This document shows, one piece after another, positions 1-8,301 of a stretch of 64,000 bases of DNA. Both the position numbers and the translations under genes were made by a program. The DNA is from Hoeflea sp. (GTDB taxonomy: Bacteria > Pseudomonadota > Alphaproteobacteria > Rhizobiales > Rhizobiaceae). The notes under the pieces are model-generated. The model was not told where the DNA came from. It saw nothing but the letters and a program-made list of their open reading frames with translations, and made no database searches. Where the stretch lies: contig JACKJT010000001.1 of assembly GCA_020637795.1 (NCBI GenBank), positions 1,837,698 through 1,901,697 on the forward strand. Direction: 5' to 3'. The stretch's first letter is position 1; every line of letters starts with the position of its first letter.

Positions 1-826
1 GGGTTTGCAAATTGGCTTTGCCACCGACGTGATAAGATTCAGTGCGTAGGTTCAATCCTTTGCGACGCATCTTCTCATGCTTGACCGATGCGGTTGTCGT
101 CCCGAAGCCGATCTCCACGACGGAGCCCTCCGTGGGATCGAAATACATCCGATCAATGAGCGGAAACAGATTGATAGGATCGCCGAGGATGGGTTGCCCA
201 ACCAGAGTGTTGAAGGTATTTCGGAGGATAAGATGCGCCGCTTCCGCGACCTCTCTCGTCATCCCCGCCGGATAGTCGATGCGAACGTCGGCGCGGCCGG
301 AGGCCTTTGGCACCCACACCACGTCAACGGCCTGCAAACGCTTGTTCTTTAGCCCAATGATTTCGTCAAACGACTCGAACAAGTCATCAGCGGCGTGATC
401 TGGAAAATCTTCTGGGCTTAGAGGCTCCCGGACTATGATGGTCCGCACGGAGCAAAATACGAAAGCAGTTCCAACTTCGTCTTCCTCGATGGCAGTTAAA
501 GTAGGCTCGGCTGGCAGTCCCGCCAACGAGCCTTCGGCCAGGATGCTAGGGTAAACACCAACAAATGGACTATCGTTGGCGATGGTCGCGACTGCCGCGA
601 ACTTACCGCATGCGTCGGCCGCGATTTGTCCAACATCATAAAATCTGACGCTTTTTTCACCGCAGAGCAAATGCTCACGGAGCGCCTCATTTAAGTTTTC
701 GAGCTTTTCTGCGCTGATATCTGCGAGCGTAATTTTCTCAACTGTTTGCTCCCAACCTTGCCCCCGGCTCAGATTAAGAACTCTCAGAATCTTTTGGCCA
801 ACTGGCCAAGGCATGCGCATTCGCAT
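1..826 (-). CDS. Hypothetical protein, 3' end beyond the window
   Basis: An open minus-strand frame runs without a stop from the left edge to a cluster of three in-frame ATG codons at 826, 820 and 814; an in-frame stop lies about 50 bases further upstream. The visible 275 residues have a normal soluble composition (start MRMRMPWPVGQ), with a mixed alpha/beta appearance and an acidic middle. I recognise no family and see no signal peptide or membrane segment. It is on the same strand as, and downstream of, the PIN-domain gene at 1127-2176, with a 300-base gap, so co-transcription is possible but not shown. It lies in the AT-richer island. Length, coherent composition and absence of stops make it a real gene; its function is unknown. 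Confidence 0.7.
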   Translation of the reverse strand, partial: MRMRMPWPVGQKILRVLNLSRGQGWEQTVEKITLADISAEKLENLNEALREHLLCGEKSVRFYDVGQIAADACGKFAAVATIANDSPFVGVYPSILAEGSLAGLPAEPTLTAIEEDEVGTAFVFCSVRTIIVREPLSPEDFPDHAADDLFESFDEIIGLKNKRLQAVDVVWVPKASGRADVRIDYPAGMTREVAEAAHLILRNTFNTLVGQPILGDPINLFPLIDRMYFDPTEGSVVEIGFGTTTASVKHEKMRRKGLNLRTESYHVGGKANLQT

Positions 827-1126
827 GCTTCGTGCGATGTCCTCTATCGGCAATCTGTCCTCCCGCCTTTCTTTTCAGATTACGCCGCACGCAAGGTTTG
901 TCACGTCAAATTTATATTATCATTGGTTGCCGCCTTCTGACGGAGTGAACAGACAGCATCCAAAGCCGCGATCGGCCTCATTGGCGCAAATCTGCGCAGA
1001 GCAGCGCTATTCGATTGGTAGGCAGCACCTTCCGCGCTAGTACGCGATCATCAAGAGCGCGATCGCGGGCCAACGGGTCGCTCAGGCAAAACGGCTAGTC
1101 GAGCACCATCTGGCCGAAAAGGGCGA

Positions 1127-2176
1127 TTACTTGTAGTCCTCATAACGGTGAAGTTCGACATAGAGGAAATCATCGTTACGGAACTGCAGCTCTTCGATCT
1201 GCGCCGGCTCGCCGTCATCATCGACCAAAATCGATATTGATACGTCAAGCTGGAGCTCCACCTCCGTCTCACCGCTCACCTCATTGCGAGGGATGAGAAC
1301 TTTGTCCTCCGAGTCATACGAAGCGTTGTCCCAGTCAGGATGCGTGTAATATGCGTTAGCCTTGGCCACAAGTCGAGCGACCAATAGGATCGGATCGCCC
1401 TTCAACATCGGCCGAAACGCCGTTACATCCTCAATGTCGACCTCGGTTACCGTCGTTTCGTCGATCTGCGAGTCCTCAACATCTCCTTGCAATCCCCAAT
1501 TTGCGAGCTCGCGGTCAACCGCTTCGACAAGTTCCTCCTTGTGTTCTTCAAGAAAGTCATTGATCTCGGGCGCTTCAATTTGAAGCCCCAATGCTGCGAA
1601 CAAATCCGCCAGCGACGCCACGAGCGAGATGTGAGTGGCGCTTTCCACCGGCCGTATGAAATCGCGGTCCTGCGATACAATGATCACCGGTTCCTTTTCT
1701 GAGGCCTCCTGCTTCAGGCACTCGAAGGCGAAAGCATCGGGAAACTGATCCTTCTTGCCTTCACCGCTGAAGAAGCCCTCGCCGGCGGCATACGCCGCTA
1801 GAATGCTCGACGGCTTGATGCTGTCGATAGCTAAGGTCTTCGCCCTTAATCCCGAAAACATCGCCTTGATCGAAGCTTCGTATTTCGCGCTCAGCTTCTG
1901 CTTGAGCTCGGCACGCCTGATCTCCGGCAGCCTCACGCCAATCGCAGTCTCTACTACCTTGCGAAAATGAGGCTGTCCGATTTCCCTAATGAGTTCGTAG
2001 TCATTTAGGGTATGCTTTTTGACCACCTCACTGATCGTCAGATCGGTGGTGACTATTGTCACCAGCCCGGCCTCGACAAGGTCCACCACACGCGCCAACT
2101 CGGGGCCACCTGGCGGCTTGCCGGCGCTGATGACGATGTTTGCATCGAGAAAAACTTTCGGCTTACTCTTCGGCAT
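1127..2176 (-). CDS. PIN-domain protein (DUF4935/PIN_12-like)
   Basis: 349-residue protein. The N-terminus reads VFLDANIVISAG, with Asp11 in the place of the first metal-binding acid of PIN-domain ribonucleases. Further acidic positions follow in DLTISEVVKKH, in DQFPDAFAFECL and in IIVSQDRDFIRPV, the usual PIN order of D-E-D-D. Residues from about 200 to the C-terminus form an acidic extra domain that I cannot assign. PIN proteins of this kind are predicted metal-dependent RNA nucleases. No small antitoxin gene is adjacent, so a classical VapBC pair is unlikely; the truncated gene at 1-826 is the only same-strand partner visible. Probable accessory or defence nuclease of the island. Confidence 0.75.
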   Translation of the reverse strand: MPKSKPKVFLDANIVISAGKPPGGPELARVVDLVEAGLVTIVTTDLTISEVVKKHTLNDYELIREIGQPHFRKVVETAIGVRLPEIRRAELKQKLSAKYEASIKAMFSGLRAKTLAIDSIKPSSILAAYAAGEGFFSGEGKKDQFPDAFAFECLKQEASEKEPVIIVSQDRDFIRPVESATHISLVASLADLFAALGLQIEAPEINDFLEEHKEELVEAVDRELANWGLQGDVEDSQIDETTVTEVDIEDVTAFRPMLKGDPILLVARLVAKANAYYTHPDWDNASYDSEDKVLIPRNEVSGETEVELQLDVSISILVDDDGEPAQIEELQFRNDDFLYVELHRYEDYK

Positions 2177-2911
2177 CGTGCTGACTCCGGAACGAATATA
2201 TTGGGACGCACTAATAGCACGGGCCGCTTCTCAGCGCGTTGTCGGGACATACGGATGAATGACCGCCATGGGAGCAGAGATCACATCGGTGCAGCGGCGG
2301 AAATGAAGGCTCAAAGCTGTCATTGATGAGGGGTAACGATTGTCAGTTGAGCCCACTGTAAACTACCTTCTGAACGGCACCACTTTTAGTCCACTATCGG
2401 CAAATTTCCACGACACTTGAGCTACAAAATGCAGCGACGGTTTCTTCAAAAGCAATCCTGTCGCGGCGAACAACTCATCCCAAATGATCAGTGTCATGTG
2501 GACTATTGTTTCGCTGTTGTCTCAAGATGCCCGCGTGGCTTGTTAACCATCCCAGAGCTCTTGTTCCGGATACGTTCCTTTTGCCTTGCCGGATAAGCAA
2601 CTCCGGACTATCTGTTGATTGTCGCAAGAAATCGTATTTCTGCAGCGACTTAACGGCCCCCGCCGATGCGTCAACATCGAACGAGGGCCTGACCCGCAAC
2701 CTTCTCTCGAAAGGCCTAAGGCTATGTTGACCTTTATCTCGATCTCCCCCCATGTGGAAGACCAATCGCACCCCTCTCCTGTTCTTGAAGCCCGATCACG
2801 GCAACGCATATCGCGGATTGGCGACCCATTGCGGTCACCTATCCAGCTTTCCAGTCACTGATCGTTTCACTTCACTGCGATAGCGCCAGTTCCTCGCCGT
2901 CATCAGCGGTC
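2177..2911. other. Gene-free stretch, about 735 bases
   Basis: Only short open frames on both strands, with no ribosome binding sites and low-complexity, Arg/Ser-rich translations. I see no recognisable gene, tRNA or insertion sequence. It probably holds the promoters for the PIN gene (leftward) and for the nuclease-ATPase-protease cassette (rightward), and may include decayed island DNA. Confidence 0.5.
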
Positions 2912-2956
2912 TGGCTGCTCGTATTGAGCAGCCAATGCGGAAATTATTTCCGCATT
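2912..2956. promoter_or_regulatory. Two adjoining perfect palindromes upstream of the cassette
   Basis: The first has 9-base arms TGGCTGCTC and GAGCAGCCA (2912-2920 and 2926-2934) with a 5-base spacer. It shares its last base with the second, which has 10-base arms AATGCGGAAA and TTTCCGCATT (2934-2943 and 2947-2956) with a 3-base spacer. Both are perfect. They end 53 bases before the start at 3010, where operators or a leader structure would sit. Either an operator pair for an unknown repressor or a terminator/attenuator followed by an operator is possible. Confidence 0.55.
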
Positions 2957-3009
2957 TGAGCCTCTGTGTCTGCCTGGCTGCCGTCATCGCTCTCCAACAG
3001 GAGATTTCC

Positions 3010-3921
3010 ATGACAAAGACCATACTTAAGACAACCACCGCACCCGTGTATGCGAATTCTGCAGACTCTCTGGAACTGAAGCAGCAGTTCGACGCGTTCA
3101 TCGCTGAACTCCTCGAAACTTCGCTGTCCGCCGATGCCCTTTCAAATGCGCTATGCGCGGGCATTGATGACCTTGCCTCCGTGCTTCGGTCGCGGCCAGT
3201 ACTTGAAGGTAGACTGATTGAACGTGGCATCGCTGCCGTGGCGAGGTGTAACCCAGACCTCAAGGTGCTGACGCATAACTTGCGACTGCCAGTCTCGCCA
3301 ATTGCATTGCAAATCGTCCAGATGAATGACGCTGAGAACTACAGGGCGCTGACGTTCGACGCAGATTCAGCCGGTCGTAAGACTTACACGCCTGACCTTG
3401 TGATTCTCAATGAACGCACAAACACTGCGCATATCGTTGATGCAAAGCGCAGTGTCTACACATACGACCGTATGCGGCTTGATAACTTCCAAAACCAGAT
3501 GAAAGCGGCGGGCCTTGGCTTGCCGGACTTTCTCTACAAAGAGCACAAACGCCTAAACGTCAAAGAAGTCAGAGTCGTCATCTTGACTGCAGATAATCGG
3601 AAAACGGACCTTAATGGCGGCATCTGGCATATCTCGCAACTGGACCATTTGGTCGAAGTTGAAGGTGCAGGCGCAGCGATCGCGTCTCTTCAAGCAGAGT
3701 TCCATTCTCAGGTTGAAGCGAATTGGAAGCATGCTTGCGAGGCGTTCGCGCAGTCTTGGAGTTTGCCGAAAGCTCTCCCGGAGCAGCCCGAGGTCGAGCT
3801 TGTTGAGATGGAGACTGATTACGAGGATGATCAGTCTCTTAGAGACGCCAAGGTCATGGATGCCAGCGGCAATCCGCAGCTGATCAAACTGGGCTTCGCT
3901 CAAGCGCCTACCCGTCACTGA
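3010..3921 (+). CDS. Putative PD-(D/E)XK nuclease, first gene of the cassette
   Basis: 303 residues from the ATG at 3010, which follows a good ribosome site (AGGAGA, 5 bases upstream); an in-frame extension to 2935 would run through the second palindrome and is less likely. Residues 128-146 contain Pro128-Asp129, then a beta-strand-like stretch, then Asp144-Ala145-Lys146 within HIVDAKRS. This is the spacing and context of a PD-(D/E)XK nuclease core, and a Glu-bearing helix lies upstream (LEGRLIERG, residues 65-73). The C-terminal 60 residues are acidic. The predicted role, cutting DNA with a divalent metal, is inference from this core only. It is followed by three genes on the same strand that look like one operon with it. 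I recognise no named family. Confidence 0.6.
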   Translation: MTKTILKTTTAPVYANSADSLELKQQFDAFIAELLETSLSADALSNALCAGIDDLASVLRSRPVLEGRLIERGIAAVARCNPDLKVLTHNLRLPVSPIALQIVQMNDAENYRALTFDADSAGRKTYTPDLVILNERTNTAHIVDAKRSVYTYDRMRLDNFQNQMKAAGLGLPDFLYKEHKRLNVKEVRVVILTADNRKTDLNGGIWHISQLDHLVEVEGAGAAIASLQAEFHSQVEANWKHACEAFAQSWSLPKALPEQPEVELVEMETDYEDDQSLRDAKVMDASGNPQLIKLGFAQAPTRH

Positions 3922-4004
3922 CGCGTACCTGGCTCCACTAACTCATCAACTTTTTTGTTCACACACCCGCCGATCTCAGTGATCTGGCGCAGGAGAAATT
4001 TGTC

Positions 4005-4484
4005 ATGCGTAAATCCGCTCCCACCACCAACAGCAATGTGATCGCGTTTCCAAAGCCGCGACGGAAGCATCCTTCCGATACCTCGGTTCACCCTCAAAAA
4101 CCTCTCACGCGCACGCCTAAACGGCGGCAGAGCAAATCCTCACCCGGGCTCCGACCTCCTCTTCATCCAAGCACGGCAAATGACGTGCTGCATCGACATC
4201 GCCAGCGAATTGAAATCCTGACGAACAAGGGTAATCCCACGCCTGAATTGATCGATGAGATCGCTCCGGGACTTGTCCGCAGAATCCTCCGCCTTGCTGG
4301 AACAGGTGATACCGGCAAGGCCGAGCTACCCAAGCATTTGAAGCGCCGGCTTGATCTGTTGTGTCGCTTCAAGCATCCGGCCGGTCTGATCCTGAAAGAC
4401 TGGCTCGATGGAAATCGGCGGTTCCTGCCCGCCAACATCCAGACAATTGCAGATTATTCCACCTGTTCACAGGAGCAAGAATGA
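4005..4484 (+). CDS. Small basic protein between nuclease and ATPase
   Basis: 159 residues with a clear ribosome site (AGGAGA) before the ATG at 4005. The first 60 residues are disordered-looking and rich in Pro, Arg, Lys, Ser and Thr; residues 65-145 look helical, with several Arg/Lys-rich turns. Its stop overlaps the start of the AAA+ gene (ATGATGA at 4481-4487), so the two are translationally coupled. No enzyme motif is visible. A nucleic-acid-binding adaptor or a substrate-delivery partner of the ATPase would fit the composition and position, but that is inference. It starts 83 bases after the nuclease gene. Confidence 0.65.
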   Translation: MRKSAPTTNSNVIAFPKPRRKHPSDTSVHPQKPLTRTPKRRQSKSSPGLRPPLHPSTANDVLHRHRQRIEILTNKGNPTPELIDEIAPGLVRRILRLAGTGDTGKAELPKHLKRRLDLLCRFKHPAGLILKDWLDGNRRFLPANIQTIADYSTCSQEQE

Positions 4485-6574
4485 TGAGCAAGATCAGCAA
4501 ACGCGTTTCCAAATATCTCATTTCCCGCCAGCAGCGCGCCGCTCGGCTAGAAGCTTTTGGGCTTGCCATGGACGCCAGCATTCTCGAAAGTCAGCCACTA
4601 GCCGACACCGAGCACGGTGGTGTGGTCTGGAACCTCGCGGCGGAAATGGCAGCACTCTTGTCCGGTGATGTCGATCAAGACCGGGAAGTGATCCGTTCGC
4701 TTCTGGAAGCTTCTTCGCGAAACAGGAAACAGATCGAACGTAAGCTCGAATGTGGTGATCTGGACGCATTCAACATGGATGAAGAAGATGGCGCTAGCGA
4801 AACTGTCGACGCATCCGGCACGTCCCCTGGAAACGCTTCGGGACATTCCGACACGCTGCCTGAAGCTGGCGGTGAAAGTGCGCTGTCCTCAAGCCCGACG
4901 TCCAAAGTAAACGGACCGATGACTGGAGAGGGCACGGCGACAAATTTGCCTTTCCAGAACATGGCAGAACTTCGGGATAATGTAGTGTCGATTGTGGCGG
5001 GCTTTGCGCCAGCATTAAAGGTTCCAGAAGTCTCTGCGGCGCTGCTGCTCGCACGGGCAATTGAGCAGGATGAGCATGCAATCGATCGACTGCTCTCGAT
5101 TATGAGACGGAGGAAATTCATTGTTGGTGTACAGGTCCCAGTCAGGGATTTCGAGCGTCACTTCGGCTATCTGCTCGAAGACGGCTTGGCGTTGCCTTTT
5201 CATGTGTCGCTCGAACCGATCGCCGAAGGCCCAACTCTGACTGGGCGCTTCAAAGCACTTGCAGATACAATGCCACGGAAATCCTTCAGCTGTTTCGGAA
5301 GCGCTTCGTTAAAGCGGTACGACGACGATGACGAACTTCGCACAATCGTATCGAAGCGGGTTTTGACGGCACTCAAGCCGCTCATCATTTGCGATGAGCG
5401 CGACCGGCCACTGCCAGCAAGGCTTGTAGCTGTCGCGGACATGGTGATTTTGGGAAACAACATCGATGCAAGCCTGATCGCTGATGTGCTTGCTATCTGC
5501 CACGACATCCCGATCAGTCGCACTTGGTTCCTCATGAAGGAACTCGACTTCCAACCACAACATCTCGGCATTGATGATCTCGCGATCGCAATCCGCCCTG
5601 GACGGTCGCTGACCAAGATCATCGCAATCCTGTTGACGCTTGAAGCCGAAAACCGGGCCATGGCCGAAGCCAAAGAGGACGAAGACAAGGAGCGCCGATT
5701 GGGCACTCTGATGACACGGTCGGAAACAAAGAAGCGTGAGAAATATGCGGGCTGCTTCGACATCATCGATCCAGTTAAAGAACCGACCGCGTCAGAACCA
5801 GCCAAGGGGCAGACCGCGAAGCAGTCTGCCAAACCGTCCACCGGAAAGGATCACCTGTTCGTTGAAAATTTGGCCGGATATGGCGATGCCCGGCAGTGGG
5901 CGCTTGATCTCAAGGGCGACCTTGGGGCGTTCGGGAACAAGGAAGTCGCATGGTCTGATCTCAGTTCACGGCTGCTGCTCTCCGGGCCGCCCGGCACAGG
6001 CAAGACAACATTCGCAAAGGCACTCTGCAACACGCTTCAGGTTCCGCTGGTCGCGACGTCGGTTGCGAGATGGCTGGAAGCGTCGAACCTTGGCGATGTT
6101 CTGGCAGCGATGAATGCAACATTCGAACATGCCACTCGCAGTGCACCTTGCATCCTGTTCATCGATGAAGTCGATAACGTCGGAAACCGCGGCGGCAGTG
6201 ACCGGCCTTATGATGATTACTGGTCAAGCCTCGTCAATCGCGTGCTCGAATTGCTGGACGGGGCCTCGAAAACCGAGGGCGTCATTGTCGTTGGCGCGAC
6301 CAACAGGCCCGACAAGATCGATCCGGCCCTTCTGCGCTCAGGTCGGCTTGAGAAGCACATTGTCATTCCACAGCCGGATACGGCGGCTCTGGCGAAAATC
6401 ATTGCGCATCATCTGGGTAGCGATCTCGATGCGGTCTTGAACAGCAGTGAGATTGGCAGGTCCATCGGTCGCAGTTCGGCTGAGACCTTGCCTGAACCCC
6501 GCGCCACCAACATTGCCGACAACGGCAGCAATCAATCCAGCGATAGCAAACAAGGGGTACTCATCAATGGATAA
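4481..6574 (+). CDS. AAA+ ATPase, FtsH-like ATPase subunit without membrane domain
   Basis: 697 residues. ATG at 4481 is preceded by AGGAG and overlaps the previous stop. Residues 1-470 form a long N-terminal region with an acidic, low-complexity stretch around 90-155 and a charged linker near 400-465. The AAA+ core follows: Walker A GPPGTGKTT (502-510), Walker B ILFIDE with Asp562-Glu563, and a second region of homology ending in RSGR with arginine fingers Arg619 and Arg622. The sequence after ATNRPDKIDPALL is typical of FtsH/Cdc48-type AAA proteins. No transmembrane segments are seen, unlike real FtsH. The usual lid helix bundle is absent at the C-terminus, which is a Ser/Asn-rich tail; the lid motif appears at the start of the next gene. 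Probably unfolds substrate proteins for the M41 protease. Confidence 0.85.
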   Translation: MMSKISKRVSKYLISRQQRAARLEAFGLAMDASILESQPLADTEHGGVVWNLAAEMAALLSGDVDQDREVIRSLLEASSRNRKQIERKLECGDLDAFNMDEEDGASETVDASGTSPGNASGHSDTLPEAGGESALSSSPTSKVNGPMTGEGTATNLPFQNMAELRDNVVSIVAGFAPALKVPEVSAALLLARAIEQDEHAIDRLLSIMRRRKFIVGVQVPVRDFERHFGYLLEDGLALPFHVSLEPIAEGPTLTGRFKALADTMPRKSFSCFGSASLKRYDDDDELRTIVSKRVLTALKPLIICDERDRPLPARLVAVADMVILGNNIDASLIADVLAICHDIPISRTWFLMKELDFQPQHLGIDDLAIAIRPGRSLTKIIAILLTLEAENRAMAEAKEDEDKERRLGTLMTRSETKKREKYAGCFDIIDPVKEPTASEPAKGQTAKQSAKPSTGKDHLFVENLAGYGDARQWALDLKGDLGAFGNKEVAWSDLSSRLLLSGPPGTGKTTFAKALCNTLQVPLVATSVARWLEASNLGDVLAAMNATFEHATRSAPCILFIDEVDNVGNRGGSDRPYDDYWSSLVNRVLELLDGASKTEGVIVVGATNRPDKIDPALLRSGRLEKHIVIPQPDTAALAKIIAHHLGSDLDAVLNSSEIGRSIGRSSAETLPEPRATNIADNGSNQSSDSKQGVLING

Positions 6575-7343
6575 TACTCATCTATCCGCTGCAGCGCGCG
6601 ATTTGAACCCGGTACTCCTACCTTTGGCGCTGGCTGCCGCGGGCAGCACAGGTGCAGACATCGAGCGTCTGATCCGTGAGGCTCGCCAGAAAGCTCGCCG
6701 TGAAAGGCGGCAACTCACTTACAGCGACATCAATGCAGCGCTCACCGTGGGCCAAGCAGCTATGCCACCAGAGCTGGTCTGGCGCATTGCTGTTCACGAA
6801 GCTGGCCACGCGCTGGCCTGGACTCTATTCGATATCGCAACCGTCCAAACGGCAACGGTCGGAAATGGGTCCGGAGGCTTTGTCGAATGCGAAATGCGAC
6901 AGGGTGTTGTCCAAACTCAAACCTGGCTCAATCAGATGATTGCTTGCGCACTTGCCGGACAAGCAGCCGAAAAGCTCATCTTTGGCGAAGCTGGTGTTGG
7001 CGCTGGTGGAAGTGAAAGGTCTGATCTTGCGCGAGCGACAAGGTTTGCGACTGACGCTGAAACGAACGTAGGTTTCGGCAGGGCTCAGCCGTTGCTCTAT
7101 CGATCATTAGATGAACAGCCCTCCATGCTGTCCCTTGATCGACAGCTTGCGCAGCATGTTCATGAACGGCTTGAAGCTTCAGAGAGGATGGCTCTCGAAC
7201 TGCTATCTCTGCATCACGCTGCATTGTTAGCACTGGCAACCCGCCTTGCAGAAGCAAAGACCCTTGATGGCGGCGAAGTGAGAGCACTGCTTGCTCAGGA
7301 AATGAATGCCGCCGCAACGGGCTCCAAAAAAGCGGCGCCTTGA
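6567..7343 (+). CDS. M41-type zinc metalloprotease, FtsH-like protease subunit
   Basis: 258 residues starting at ATG 6567, which overlaps the ATPase stop by 8 bases and has AAGGGGT upstream. Residues 22-60 (GSTGADIERLIREARQKA and following) match the AAA lid of FtsH. The peptidase domain then gives HEAGH at 77-81 (two zinc His and the catalytic Glu) and a later SDLARAT with Asp153 in the position of the third zinc ligand of M41 peptidases. No membrane segments. It should degrade proteins handed over by the ATPase of the preceding gene. The frame stays open upstream to 6447, but the translation there is not FtsH-like, so this is a separate gene and not the 3' half of a recently frameshifted fusion. 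Confidence 0.85.
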   Translation: MDNTHLSAAARDLNPVLLPLALAAAGSTGADIERLIREARQKARRERRQLTYSDINAALTVGQAAMPPELVWRIAVHEAGHALAWTLFDIATVQTATVGNGSGGFVECEMRQGVVQTQTWLNQMIACALAGQAAEKLIFGEAGVGAGGSERSDLARATRFATDAETNVGFGRAQPLLYRSLDEQPSMLSLDRQLAQHVHERLEASERMALELLSLHHAALLALATRLAEAKTLDGGEVRALLAQEMNAAATGSKKAAP

Positions 7344-7345
7344 AA

Positions 7346-7524
7346 CTGCGATTCAGAATTCGGCTTCCGCGATTCCAAAGTAGGCCTTCGCGATTCTGAA
7401 TGCTGAAACGGCGAGTCCGACCCAGGATTCGACGTTTCGGAAATCAGTCCCCGCGTTGCCAGATTCAGCCTTGGTGATTCCGACTTCAGCGCAGCCGTTT
7501 CCAACCTAGGAATCTGCGATTCAC
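7346..7524. repeat. GATTC repeats with 21-bp period, block 1
   Basis: The pentamer GATTC begins at 7350, 7371 and 7392, exactly 21 bases apart, each in a (C/T)(T/C)CGCGATTC-like context, and recurs at 7426, 7462, 7476 and 7518 (the last two 42 apart). The unit is degenerate outside the core. The stretch lies between the protease gene and the small gene at 7618. Period and phase suggest protein binding on one face of the helix. Confidence 0.5.
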
Positions 7525-7617
7525 GTCAGACGATCAGCGGCCTTCACGATCATGATTTGCGTGAAGGCGTGAATCAGCTAACCCAGGGGCAGGGCGGGCC
7601 CTCGTTAAGGAAGGCTC

Positions 7618-7848
7618 ATGATGACAAAATGGCACAAGCGGAAACCCGAACTGACGTCTGCACAGATCGATGACCTCGTCGCCTGGACGACAGACTTGCA
7701 TAAAGACCTTGTCCCGCTGCTTTGCGAACTGAAGCCCCAATCCGAACACTACAATGCAGTCGTTGACCTGAGCGATGCTCTGGCACGGACAATCCGTAAG
7801 GTCTCGGGCGATGAACCCAAATGGATGCAGCCCCGCATCAGCCGTTAA
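7618..7848 (+). CDS. Small hypothetical protein (76 aa)
   Basis: Starts MMTKWHKRKPEL, with AAGGAAGG 6-8 bases upstream of tandem ATGs at 7618 and 7621. The sequence is mostly helical (LTSAQIDDLVAWTTDLHKDLVPLLCELK), neutral to acidic, with a single Cys and no membrane segment. It lies 274 bases after the protease gene and is flanked on both sides by the 21-bp-period repeats. I do not recognise it. Good ribosome site and helical periodicity support a real gene; a small DNA-binding or accessory protein is possible but unproven. Confidence 0.5.
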   Translation: MMTKWHKRKPELTSAQIDDLVAWTTDLHKDLVPLLCELKPQSEHYNAVVDLSDALARTIRKVSGDEPKWMQPRISR

Positions 7849-8015
7849 CGCCAACAGCAATTCAGGCCCGTGGATGCTGGCAAAGGCAAGTGGCGGCGGC
7901 GGGCTTGGAAATTGTTTTTACTGCCAACGCTCCATCCACTCAAGGCGGGAGCGGGGAGGCCAGCAAACCCATGCGCCGCAACTTAATATCCATTGAAGCA
8001 ACGTGCAGGGGACCC

Positions 8016-8145
8016 GATTCAAGTCATCGCGACGTCAGCTCAATTCGAAATGACATGCGGGCAACTCGAAACAAGTCATCTCAATTTATCTTGTCGCGAT
8101 TCTGAATTCGGTCTTGCCGATTCGAAACCGGGAAACCGCGATTCC
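8016..8145. repeat. GATTC repeats with 21-bp period, block 2
   Basis: GATTC begins at 8098, 8119 and 8140, again exactly 21 bases apart, with a further copy at 8016. TCGAAA occurs at 8045 and 8066, also 21 apart. The first unit (CGCGATTCTGAATTCGG) is nearly identical to the first unit of block 1 (TGCGATTCAGAATTCGG), so the blocks are related copies. The surrounding stretch 7849-8301 carries no convincing gene. Confidence 0.5.
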
Positions 8146-8233
8146 TCCTCGCACGCCGTTTGTGGCATTGGGGATAAAGAACCTCGAAACCAGCCCGCTG
8201 ACCAACCCCTTCCAGACTGTTAACATTGGCTGG

Positions 8234-8246
8234 CAAACGCCGTTTG
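8234..8246. promoter_or_regulatory. CAAACG-C-CGTTTG palindrome (operator candidate)
   Basis: A 13-base perfect palindrome about a central C, 55 bases upstream of the start at 8302. A related half-site (GCCGTTTGTGG) lies at 8156-8166 and two more copies lie downstream of the gene at 8648-8659 and 8696-8707. This looks like the operator family of one local regulator, perhaps the protein of 8302-8622. Confidence 0.5.
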
Positions 8247-8301
8247 TTGCTTGCATCGCCGGCCATCAGACTGGGTCTCCATGATGAACACGGAGGTCAG
8301 G

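Noticed and set aside
2475..2861. Small genes in the 2.2-2.9 kb gap
   Set aside because: Frames on both strands overlap each other, lack ribosome sites and have low-complexity translations.
6447..6566. Upstream extension of the M41 protease, suggesting a frameshifted FtsH fusion
   Set aside because: The translation is Pro/Arg-rich and not FtsH-like, and the ATG at 6567 has its own ribosome site.
7346..8145. CRISPR array
   Set aside because: The repeats are short and degenerate with no unique spacers of constant length, and no cas genes are near.
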